A DNA stretch of 23,498 bases. Origin: JANNAT01 sp031422555. Its GTDB lineage: Bacteria; Pseudomonadota; Alphaproteobacteria; Rhodobacterales; Rhodobacteraceae. Within the stretch, counting starts at the first letter, position 1, and the number at the start of each line of letters is the position of its first letter. Of this stretch, positions 16,824 to 23,498 are shown piece after piece. Location: the NCBI GenBank assembly GCA_031422555.1, contig JANPLZ010000147.1, forward strand, positions 1-23,498, read 5' to 3'. Below the pieces are notes generated by a model. It searched no databases. It worked only from the letters and a program-made list of their open reading frames with translations, and was not told the origin of the DNA. The translations under genes and the position numbers were made by a program.

Positions 16824-17494
16824 AATTCTTTGCCGATACGGCTGATGTGACCGAGATTCGCACGCTGGCATCGCTTGGCCTAGTTGATGGGGTGACGACG
16901 AACCCATCGTTGATCGCCCGTTCCGGGCGCAGGATAGACAAGGTCATTGCGGAAATCTGCACGCTGACGCGCGGCCCGGTCAGCGCCGAAGTGGTGGCGT
17001 CAGACACGGACGGAATGATCACCGAGGGCCTTGCGCTGGCGGCGCTGGCGTCAAACGTGGTGGTCAAAGTTCCGCTGACCGAAGAGGGGCTTGCCGCCTG
17101 CCGCGCCTTTGTTGCCAAAGGCATCCGCGTGAATGTCACGCTTTGTTTTTCGCTGGTTCAGGCCATTGTCGCAGCCAAGTCGGGCGCAACCTTTATCTCG
17201 CCTTTCGTTGGCAGGCTGGATGACATCAATCTGGACGGCATGCAGCTTATCCGCGACATCCGGAAAACCTACGATGTTCAGCGCTACGATACGCAAATCC
17301 TTGCGGCTTCGGTGCGATCGGCAAATCATTTGGGTGAAGCGGCACTTGCCGGTGCCGACGCGATCACGGCCCCGGGTTCCGTCCTGCGGGCGCTGACCCG
17401 TCATCCCCTGACCGACGCAGGATTGGCCAAGTTCATGGCCGATTGGCAAGCGACGCTTGGGCATCCCGCATCAGATCACACGTTGGTCGCGTAA
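16820..17494 (+). CDS. TalC/FSA-type small transaldolase
   Basis: This 224-residue protein belongs to the short transaldolase/fructose-6-phosphate aldolase family: MKFFADTADVTEI, GVTTNPSLI, the Schiff-base Lys83 in VVVKVPLT, NVTLCFSLVQA, and the phosphate-site segment FVGRLDD. The reaction is transfer of dihydroxyacetone units in the pentose phosphate pathway, or aldol cleavage of fructose-6-phosphate. The start overlaps the kinase stop (ATGA) and AAGGA lies upstream. Next to a pentulose kinase and a former transketolase gene it fits entry of pentulose phosphate into central metabolism. Confidence 0.9.
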   Translation: MKFFADTADVTEIRTLASLGLVDGVTTNPSLIARSGRRIDKVIAEICTLTRGPVSAEVVASDTDGMITEGLALAALASNVVVKVPLTEEGLAACRAFVAKGIRVNVTLCFSLVQAIVAAKSGATFISPFVGRLDDINLDGMQLIRDIRKTYDVQRYDTQILAASVRSANHLGEAALAGADAITAPGSVLRALTRHPLTDAGLAKFMADWQATLGHPASDHTLVA

Positions 17495-17512
17495 GATCTT
17501 CGTCGCCGTTCA

Positions 17513-17918
17513 ATGACCGCACTGATGCCAAATGTTGTCGCAAAGCTTCGCACCCACGACCCCGACCACTGAATGCGAAGGCTGCCGCGAACAGCGCAAT
17601 TCCGGGATGCTGTTGGCCACGTTGCTGCTCAAGCGGCACCTGACGGTCGAACCCGCCGCCCCGCGCTGCCCGCCCCGCGACCGGTTCAACTTGTCGGCTT
17701 GGCACGGCCTTGCCAAATCTGTTGGCATTGCAATGGCCGAGGAACACCTGCGCGCCCGCTGGGGGCCGAAGATGCAGGACGACAACACTTATCGTATCGC
17801 GGGCCATGGCGGCCTGATGGAAGGTGTCAGCCCGCGGGTGATCGGCATGGCAGGCCACCAAAGGTGCAGCCGACTTATCGTGCTGTAGGGCGACAATGCC
17901 GTCGCCATTGATGTCAAG
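17513..17918 (+). pseudogene. tkt: Transketolase remnant (frameshifts, internal deletion, stops, 3' truncation)
   Basis: Transketolase-like pieces appear in order in three frames. Frame 2 from ATG 17513 gives VVAKLRTHDPDH and then TGA 17570-17572, where Trp is usual. Frame 1 at 17572-17607 gives NAKAAANSAIPG, like DAVQKANSGHPG. Frame 3 from 17604 gives GMLLATLLLKRHL, PAAPRCPPRDRFNLSAWHG, VGIAMAEEHLRARWG, YRIAGHGGLMEGVS and SRLIVL, then TAG 17886-17888 in place of the Trp of LIVLW. About 50 residues between the HG of LSAWHG and VGIAMAEEHL are missing. The thiamine-diphosphate motif GDG is GHG, so the metal-binding Asp is lost. Nothing of the remaining 500 or so residues follows. It sits 18 bases behind the transaldolase gene, where a working transketolase would fit the pathway. 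Confidence 0.88.
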
Positions 17919-18286
17919 GGTATTGGAATCGCCAAAACACTGAACTGTCCACCTGCCCGCATTCGCTGTCAGCCCTCAAAGATAACAGCCTCAAACTGGC
18001 TGTAAAGCCGCGCTGACGGAATGCTGCCAACTCATTCATTCACTCTGAATAAGTTTTGACGAAACCCGCGCCATCTGCTTTTGATGCCGCATGCGGACCT
18101 CGGCCGGAGGAGACGAGCGCGGTCTGCAGTGACGGGGAGATTATTTTTTCACACCGATGATTTCATCGGAACAAGCGCGCTTTGCTTGCCGGAGAAGCCT
18201 TGTTCCGTCCTTGCCGCCGGGCCAACCGGATGTTGAAACCAACAGGGCCAGTGCGCCGCACAGGGCCAGCACCGGAGGAAGAAACG
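17919..18286. other. Non-coding stretch upstream of the second sugar transporter
   Basis: No reliable gene is seen in these 368 bases. The first part is probably more decayed transketolase sequence, but no family motif could be read with confidence. The second part holds inverted repeats at 18154-18206 and the ribosome site GGAGGAA at 18274-18280 of the following gene. Short open frames here on either strand show no family features. The promoter of the second transporter operon is expected in this stretch. Confidence 0.5.
18154..18206. repeat. Overlapping inverted repeats, candidate operator or leader hairpin
   Basis: CCGATGA (18154-18160) and TCATCGG (18163-18169) are perfect arms around TT. 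Overlapping them, GGAACAAG (18168-18175) is the exact reverse complement of CTTGTTCC (18199-18206). They lie 81-133 bases upstream of the binding-protein start, a usual place for regulation, but no regulator gene is adjacent. Confidence 0.4.
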
Positions 18287-19413
18287 TTGAGACTTTCAAT
18301 TTCAAGACAACTGGCGGCAATGGTGACTTTTGCCCTGTTCGCATCAGGCGCAAACGCGGATGCCATGGCAGACTTTCAGGCACGTGTTGAAAAGACATGG
18401 GCCGGGGCCGCCTTGCAGGCAGGCGCTGCCGGGATGTCGAATACCGGATCGCTCCCGCTTTTGCCGGGCAAAAGCATTGGGGCGGCCTGCCTTCGCAGCC
18501 AGATTACGGCCTGCGTCCAGTGGTGGGCCGAGTTGCAGCAGATCGCCAAGCTGACAGGCTGGACGGTCGCCGAATACGACGGCAAGATCGATGTGGGCAC
18601 ATGGAGTGAATAGCTGACCCGTGCGGTAGAGGCCGGCCATGATGGCATTCTTACCTTTGGCGCGTTCCGTCGATTTCCGGTCAGGGGCTGGGGGCCATCG
18701 CGGCCAAGGGATTGCCCGTTGTTGGCATGAAATCTGATGACCCCGAAGGGGTGCCGACCTTTGCCACCCGACTGGATGGCGGCATTCGTCAGGACAACTT
18801 TGAAGTCGGCTATCTGCAGGGCGTTGCCGCCTACAAGCTGGGCAACGGCAAACTGCATGCGATCGGTGGCTATGACGGATCTGAAATCTCTGTCGCCCGT
18901 CGCGAAGGCTTTGACTCCTTTATCGCCGAATGTGTGGCGGCAGGCGGTGACTGCAAGGCCAATCTGCGCCAGACCGACACCGCGCAAATGTTCCAGCAAA
19001 TCGGGCAGTATTGTTCCAGCCTTGCGCTGGCAACCTCCGGTTTCAACGTGATGATCACGCAAGTGGATGATCTGACCGCCATCTGCGTGGACGAAATTAA
19101 GACGGCAGGTCTTCTGCCTGAAGGCGCCTTTGGCGTTGGCGTTGATTTCAACACCATCGGGGTCGCCCGGATTTCAGAAGGCACCAACTTTTTGGCCTCA
19201 GTCGCGGCACCTTATCCCAGCGGGGCCTGGCAGGGCATTGACGAATTGAACCGCATCATGAGCGGCCAAGCGCCGTCTACCGATCGGTTGTGGGTCAAAG
19301 GCATCTTTCATCCCGGCAACATCAGTTCAATTGATGCGGCATCGGGCGCGGCCTGGGACGTGCAACTGTTCAACCCAGCAGCCGTTTGCGGCGCCGTTTG
19401 GGGTCTGAAGTAA
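18287..19413 (+). pseudogene. Sugar ABC transporter substrate-binding protein (ribose/rhamnose type), broken by stop and frameshift
   Basis: From TTG 18287, with GGAGGAA 6 bases upstream, a signal peptide (LRLSISRQLAAMVTFALFA ... GANADA) leads into a type I sugar-binding protein. The frame stops at TAG 18611-18613 after GTWSE; LTRAVEAGHDGILTFG follows directly in the same frame, so a CAG (Gln) to TAG change is the simplest cause. Near 18660-18664 the frame then shifts by a net loss of one base (or gain of two), and VPSISGQGLGAIAAKGLPVVGM continues to TAA at 19413. The rest (VVGMKSDDPEG, HAIGGYDGSEIS, GNISSIDAASG) is well preserved, so decay is recent or the lesions are sequencing errors. It heads an ABC transporter operon. 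The part from 18712 on could only be made from an internal start, without a signal peptide. Confidence 0.85.
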
Positions 19414-19444
19414 TCACGAGTAGCCTTTTTAGTGCCAAGAACAC

Positions 19445-19470
19445 AGAGCGGCCAATTTTTTGGCCGCTCT
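19445..19470 (+). repeat. Intercistronic hairpin behind the second binding-protein gene
   Basis: AGAGCGGCCAA (19445-19455) and TTGGCCGCTCT (19460-19470) form a perfect 11-bp stem with a TTTT loop, between the binding-protein stop and the permease start. No T run follows the stem, so a stabilising or processing element is more likely than a terminator. Confidence 0.75.
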
Positions 19471-19499
19471 GAACCCCTCAAAACCGCCAAAGGCGTTTC

Positions 19500-20493
19500 A
19501 TGTTGACGAACATTTTTGCTTTCAACCGCAAAGACCTTGCGCCCTATGGCCTGATGATCGGGCTTTTGGCGCAGATTGTGCTGTTCTCAGCCCTTATCCC
19601 CGATCAGTTCGCAACGCTGGATCCCCGATCAGTTCGCAACGCTGGCCAACCTGCACACTACGGTTTCCAGCCAATATGTTCTGGCCATTCTGGCGATTGG
19701 TGTGCTTTTGCCGCCGATCGCGGGTGAGTTTGATGTGTCGCTGGCCATGGTCTTTACCACGACCATGCTGATCGTGGCAAAGCTGGTGGCCGATTTCGGC
19801 TGGTCATTGCCGGGGGGCGCGGCGGTGGGTTTGCTTGTCGCCACCCTTTTGGGATGCACGACCGGCATCATAGTGACCCTGACGCGGGCCAGTTCGCTGA
19901 TCGTCAGTCTTGGGATGATGATCCTGTTGCGCGGCGCCAGCGAGGCCCTGACAGAGGGGCGGTCGATCATTGTCGGCGGCAATGCCGGCGAGGTGTTGTG
20001 CGGGCTGTCGAATGATGTGGCCTATGGCGCTTTGCCTTTTGTTTATCTGTGCGCCATCGCGCTGATCGTTTGGTATGTGACCGAGATGACGCCGCTGGGC
20101 CGCAAATGGTATGCGGTCGGCGGATCGGCCGAAAGCGCGCGGCTTTTGGGTCTGCCCAGCGACCGGTTGAAGATCGGGGCATTTGCGGCGGGCGGCTTGT
20201 TGGCCGGGCTAGCGGCCTTGTTGCAACTGTCGGCCTCGTCGGCCGCGACATCCAGCATCGGCGCCGGGTTTCTGCTTTCGGCCATTGCCTCGGTTTTTCT
20301 GGGGGCAATTGCCTTTCGGATTGGCACCTTCAACGTGCTGGGCCCCTTGACGGCGATCTTTGCCTTGGCTGTCAGCATCACCGGAATTGGCATGCTGGGC
20401 GCGCCGAACTGGATTGACGGGGTGTTCTATGGATCGGCCCTGATCGTTTCGGTCGCGGCCGTGCAGTATTTCTGGGGGCGGGGTACGACATGA
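19500..20493 (+). pseudogene. Sugar ABC transporter permease (RbsC type), frameshifted by a 25-bp tandem duplication
   Basis: ATG 19500 opens a permease frame (MLTNIFAFNRKDLAPYGLMI, then LAQIVLFSALIPDQFATL). The 25 bases at 19596-19620 are repeated exactly at 19621-19645. Because 25 is not a multiple of three the frame shifts, and the permease continues in the next frame (ANLHTTVSSQYVLAILAIGV) to TGA 20493. Removing one copy restores a 322-residue protein of normal length. The rest is intact: AGEFDVSLA, IVTLTRASSLIVSLG, LGRKWYAVGGSAESARLLGL, LGAIAFRIGTFNVLGP. The stop overlaps the ATPase start (ATGA). An internal start such as TTG 19576 would give a protein without the first membrane segment. 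An assembly artefact is the alternative. Confidence 0.88.
19596..19645 (+). repeat. Perfect 25-bp tandem duplication
   Basis: Bases 19596-19620 and 19621-19645 are identical (unit begins ATCCCCGATCAG and ends GCAACGCTGG) and directly adjacent. The flanking bases do not extend the match on either side. Confidence 0.97.
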
Positions 20494-22007
20494 ACCAGAA
20501 CCCGCTGCTAAGCGTCGTCGACCTGCATAAGACCCTGATCGGGAACCATATTTTGCAAGGTATCAATCTGACCGTCGCTCAGGCCGAGATTCACGCGTTG
20601 ATGGGCGGAAATGGCGCGGGAAAATCGACACTGATCAAATGCCTTTCTGGCTATTGGTCGATCGACAAGGGGTCGATCAAGGTCAACGGTGCCGCGTTGC
20701 AGCTGGGCGCAAAGCAGATTGCCTTTGTGCAGCAAGACCTTGGGTTGATCCAATCGCTAAGTGTGGCGGAAAACATAAGTCTTGGCGTTGGCTATCAGAC
20801 CGGGTCCTTTGGCAATATCCGCTGGCGCGAGATGAATGCCGCTGCGGCTGACTTGCTGGCTGGCCTTGGGCATTCGGGGATTGACCCGCGCGCCGAAATT
20901 GGCCGTCTGAACCTGGTGCAACGCACCGCCGTGGCCATCGCCCGCGCCACGCAAGGCCTGAAGGTCGGGGCGAAACTGTTGGTTCTGGATGAACCCACCG
21001 CCGCCCTGCCCAGCACCGAAATTGGTGCCTTGTTTGAAACGCTGGAACGGCTGCGGGCAACGGGGATCGGAATGATCTACGTCTCACATCACCCGTCCGA
21101 GGTGTTCCGGCTGTGTGACCGGATTTCGGTCCTGCGCGAAGGCAAGCTGATTGCCACTAAAAACACGAAGGAAACTTCAGAGGCGCAGATCGTCGAATTG
21201 ATGCTGGGCCGCACGCTTCAAAAGACGGTCAAAACACCGGGGCAGAAGGGTCAACAGACCGCCGCGCCGGTTTTGTCGCTGACCGGCGTTTGTGGCCAAA
21301 AGATCAAAGACATCACGCTTACGATCGGCAAGGGCGAGGTGGTTGGCCTGACCGGTTTGCAAGGTTCGGGCTGCACCGAATTGGCCGAGATCATCTTTGG
21401 CGCGCAATCCTGCGAGGCCGGGAAAATGGTGCTGGATGGCCAGCCAGTCGTTTTTGCCCATCCGGCCGAGGCGGTTGCAGCCGGTGTTGGCATGGTGACC
21501 GAAGATCGTCACGGCAATGGCAGCTTTGCCGAAGCCAGCCTTGGTGAAAACATCACCGCAACCGACCTGCGCCGGTTTTTCCGCAACGGCTGGATGACTG
21601 GAACGGCCGAGGCGGCGGAGGTTGATGGTCTGGTCGCCGATTTCAAGGTGCAGCCGCCGCACGGGCAGCGGCGGTTTTCGTCTTTCTCCGGTGGCAATCA
21701 GCAAAAGGCCATTCTGGCGAAATGGATGCGTCTGAACCCCAGGCTTTTAATCTGTGATCAGCCCGACATCGGCGTGGATATCGGGTCCAAGAATGTCATC
21801 TATGCCGCCCTTCGCGATGCTGCCGCCAAGGGGGCGGCTGTGATTGTGATCTCGAACCAGCACGATGATCTGGAAGCAATTTGCGACCGGGTTCTGGTCA
21901 TGCGGGCTGGGCGGATCGTGGCCGAATTGTCGGGCGCGGATGCCACTGAACACAAGATATCGCTGGCCACGATCGGGACCCAGGTTCAGGTCAAGGAGCT
22001 GACCTGA
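20490..22007 (+). CDS. Sugar ABC transporter ATP-binding protein with two ATPase domains (RbsA/MglA type)
   Basis: This 505-residue protein has two ATPase domains in tandem. Domain 1 has Walker A GGNGAGKST (39-47), a weak signature (LNLVQRTAVAIARA) and Walker B LLVLDEPTAAL. Domain 2 has the degenerate Walker A GLQGSGCTEL usual for RbsA, a good signature FSGGNQQKAILAKW, and the altered Walker B LLICDQPDIGVDIGSK, in which Gln424 replaces the catalytic Glu. One composite site (domain 1 Walker motifs plus domain 2 signature) looks active and the other inactive. It overlaps the upstream permease by 4 bases and the downstream one by 1 base (TGATG). The reading frame is whole although two partner genes are broken. 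Confidence 0.92.
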   Translation: MNQNPLLSVVDLHKTLIGNHILQGINLTVAQAEIHALMGGNGAGKSTLIKCLSGYWSIDKGSIKVNGAALQLGAKQIAFVQQDLGLIQSLSVAENISLGVGYQTGSFGNIRWREMNAAAADLLAGLGHSGIDPRAEIGRLNLVQRTAVAIARATQGLKVGAKLLVLDEPTAALPSTEIGALFETLERLRATGIGMIYVSHHPSEVFRLCDRISVLREGKLIATKNTKETSEAQIVELMLGRTLQKTVKTPGQKGQQTAAPVLSLTGVCGQKIKDITLTIGKGEVVGLTGLQGSGCTELAEIIFGAQSCEAGKMVLDGQPVVFAHPAEAVAAGVGMVTEDRHGNGSFAEASLGENITATDLRRFFRNGWMTGTAEAAEVDGLVADFKVQPPHGQRRFSSFSGGNQQKAILAKWMRLNPRLLICDQPDIGVDIGSKNVIYAALRDAAAKGAAVIVISNQHDDLEAICDRVLVMRAGRIVAELSGADATEHKISLATIGTQVQVKELT

Positions 22008-23011
22008 TGACCAGTCAAACGACGCTTTCAACCCAGCTGGGCGGGGCAACCCGGCAAAAGAAACCCGACTGGATGACCCCTGCCGCCCCCTACGGGATGG
22101 TCTTTCTTCTGATCGCGGAATTGATCTTCTTTACCGTCATGGCACCAGAAACCTTTGCCACCCGCGCCAGTTTCAACGTTGTGGTCAGCAATTCGGCCAT
22201 TCTGGGGCTGATTGTTATGGCGCTGTTGGTGTCCCTGATCGCGGGCGAGATTGACGCGTCCCTGCCTGCTGTCCTGACGGTCGCCTCTTTGTCGGCAGCA
22301 GCACTGATGTCGCATCTGGGCTGGCCACTGGTGCCTGCCGTAATGGCATCCATTCTGGTGGCAAGCTGCATCGGGCTTTGCAATGGCCTTTTGGTGGTCA
22401 AGTTTCGCGTGCCATCGCTGATCACCACCTTGGGAACCTTCACGATCCTGACGGCGGCGATCACCGGGCTTGCCAGTGGCCGCGTGATCGAAGCAGGTCT
22501 TCCCAAGGAAACGCTGAAACTTCTGTCTAAACCCAAACCTCTGGGCCTGCCGCTGACGCTTTATTACCTGATGATTGTCGCTGTGATCGTCTGGTATGTT
22601 ACCGAACATACGCCCCTTGGCCGACAGTGGAAAGCCATCGGGTCATCCGCGCCTGCCGCGCGCATGGCGGGCATACGGTCTGACCGGCTGAAACTGCAGG
22701 CCTTTGCCGCAGGTGGATTTCTGGCGGGCATCGCGGGCACCGTGCAACTGTTCAAGGCGCGACTTGGATCACCCAATGTTGGCCCGGATCTTTTGTTCCC
22801 CGGCCTGACTACGGCTTTTCTCAGTGCGGCCGCCTTCAGGCTGGGCACCTACAACGTCCGGGGCGCGATCTTGTCGATTGCCGTGATCCAGTTTGGCATC
22901 ACGGGGTTGATCCTGATCTGCGCACCCTACTGGATGGACCAGATCTTTACTGGCAGCGCATTGATCCTGTCGCTGGCAATTGTCCGGGTGATGCGCCGAT
23001 CAAGCCAATAA
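22007..23011 (+). CDS. Sugar ABC transporter permease, RbsC type (second)
   Basis: This 334-residue protein has about eight to ten hydrophobic segments and the RbsC-family features SLIAGEIDASLPA, CNGLLVVKFRVPSLITTLGT, LGRQWKAIGSSAPAARMAGI and AFRLGTYNVRG. It is a paralogue of the frameshifted permease at 19500 (shared segments WYVTEMTPLGRKW/WYVTEHTPLGRQW and the AFRxGTxNV region). The transporter therefore used a permease heterodimer, as rhamnose-type systems do. It starts in the ATPase stop codon (TGATG). With the first permease broken, it would need to form a homodimer or be idle. Confidence 0.9.
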   Translation: MTSQTTLSTQLGGATRQKKPDWMTPAAPYGMVFLLIAELIFFTVMAPETFATRASFNVVVSNSAILGLIVMALLVSLIAGEIDASLPAVLTVASLSAAALMSHLGWPLVPAVMASILVASCIGLCNGLLVVKFRVPSLITTLGTFTILTAAITGLASGRVIEAGLPKETLKLLSKPKPLGLPLTLYYLMIVAVIVWYVTEHTPLGRQWKAIGSSAPAARMAGIRSDRLKLQAFAAGGFLAGIAGTVQLFKARLGSPNVGPDLLFPGLTTAFLSAAAFRLGTYNVRGAILSIAVIQFGITGLILICAPYWMDQIFTGSALILSLAIVRVMRRSSQ

Positions 23012-23069
23012 ACGGCCGCGATGGGGCGGCTGAGCGAGACCAGATACCACGCAAAAAAGGAGGATCAAT

Positions 23070-23498
23070 ATGACTGAAAAGAAAAGAGTGATGTGCTTTG
23101 GCGATTCATTGACCTGGGGTTGGGTTCCTACGCTGGCTGGGGCGCCGACCACCCGTTACCCGCTTGCCGAACGCTGGACTGGCGTTATGGCCGCGGCCCT
23201 TGGTGACGGGTATGAGGTTCTGGAAGAAGGACTGTCGGCGCGGACGACCAATCTGGATGACCAGACTGATCCACGCCTGAACGGTGCAAATCATCTTCCC
23301 GCCGCCCTTGCCAGCCATTTCCCGCTGGATCTGGTCGTGGTGATGCTCGGTACCAATGACACCAAAGCGGTCTTCCGCCGCACACCGTTTGAAATTGCCA
23401 ACGGCCTGTCCAAGCTGTTGATCCAAATCCTGACCTCGGCCGGCGGCGTGGGCACGGTCTACGGCGCGCCCAAGGTGCTGGTCATCTGTCCACCCCCA
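23070..23498 (+). CDS. SGNH/GDSL-family hydrolase, 3' end beyond the window
   Basis: The 143 visible residues have the SGNH esterase blocks: block I CFGDSLTWGWVP with the nucleophile Ser13, block II Gly in EEGLSART (near 54), and block III VMLGTNDT (GTND at 94-97). The block V Asp/His pair lies beyond the window. The start has a strong AAGGAGGA site about 7 bases upstream. No signal peptide is seen, so the enzyme is probably cytoplasmic. Family members are esterases, including carbohydrate deacetylases and arylesterases. Standing 58 bases behind a sugar transporter, it may remove acyl groups from the imported sugar; this is inference. Confidence 0.87.
   Translation, partial: MTEKKRVMCFGDSLTWGWVPTLAGAPTTRYPLAERWTGVMAAALGDGYEVLEEGLSARTTNLDDQTDPRLNGANHLPAALASHFPLDLVVVMLGTNDTKAVFRRTPFEIANGLSKLLIQILTSAGGVGTVYGAPKVLVICPPP

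Noticed and set aside
18182..18286. Longer start for the second binding protein from TTG 18182
   Set aside because: It would add 35 charged residues before the signal peptide; TTG 18287 has GGAGGAA 6 bases upstream and begins the signal peptide directly.
19596..19645. Direct repeat considered as a CRISPR or attachment site
   Set aside because: Only two copies with no spacer, inside a coding gene, and no integrase, tRNA or cas gene nearby; a simple tandem duplication explains it.

Overview
The window looks like a chromosomal piece of an alphaproteobacterium, most likely of the Rhodobacterales/Roseobacter type. This is inferred from the GC-rich third codon positions, the density of ABC sugar transporters, and protein sequences that resemble that group from memory; no search was run. 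It is almost entirely catabolic and transport genes. No tRNA, rRNA, insertion sequence, prophage or CRISPR array was seen.

Region 1 (1-1534, + strand) is the end of an AmiC/AmiR-type amide or urea sensing pair. Both genes appear broken: the AmiC-like gene by an in-frame TAA and the AmiR-like gene by one extra C just before the conserved ANTAR RNA-binding segment.

Region 2 (1512-7944, - strand) is a compact seven-gene operon: RidA family, VOC family, NhaC-type transporter, DapA/DHDPS-family enzyme, then a three-part FAD/[2Fe-2S] amino-acid or opine dehydrogenase (DAO-like subunit, small [2Fe-2S] protein, large FAD subunit with a BFD-like domain). A LysR-type regulator lies divergently at 8267-9217. 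The set suggests uptake and oxidative breakdown of a secondary amine or D-amino acid (hydroxyproline-like or opine-like). The imine product would go to the DapA-family enzyme and RidA would remove reactive enamines. The substrate is not proven.

Region 3 (9326-17918) is a sugar or polyol operon controlled by a divergent LacI-type repressor with two matching 16-bp operator-like sites: two MalFG-type permeases, a solute-binding protein, a MalK/UgpC-type ATPase, an FGGY pentulose kinase and a TalC/FSA-type transaldolase. A clearly decayed transketolase remnant follows. Kinase, transaldolase and transketolase together would feed a pentulose into the pentose phosphate pathway.

Region 4 (18287-23498) is a ribose/rhamnose-type ABC transporter: binding protein, permease, two-domain ATPase, second permease, followed by a GDSL/SGNH hydrolase cut by the window end. 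The binding protein carries an in-frame stop plus a frameshift. The first permease is frameshifted by a perfect 25-bp tandem duplication. The ATPase, second permease and hydrolase are open.

The main unusual theme is clustered gene decay (or clustered sequencing error) in five genes at the two ends of the window, while the central 16 kb is intact. Other points of interest are the seven-gene operon, strong inverted repeats next to both intact catabolic operons, and strong intercistronic hairpins directly behind both binding-protein genes.
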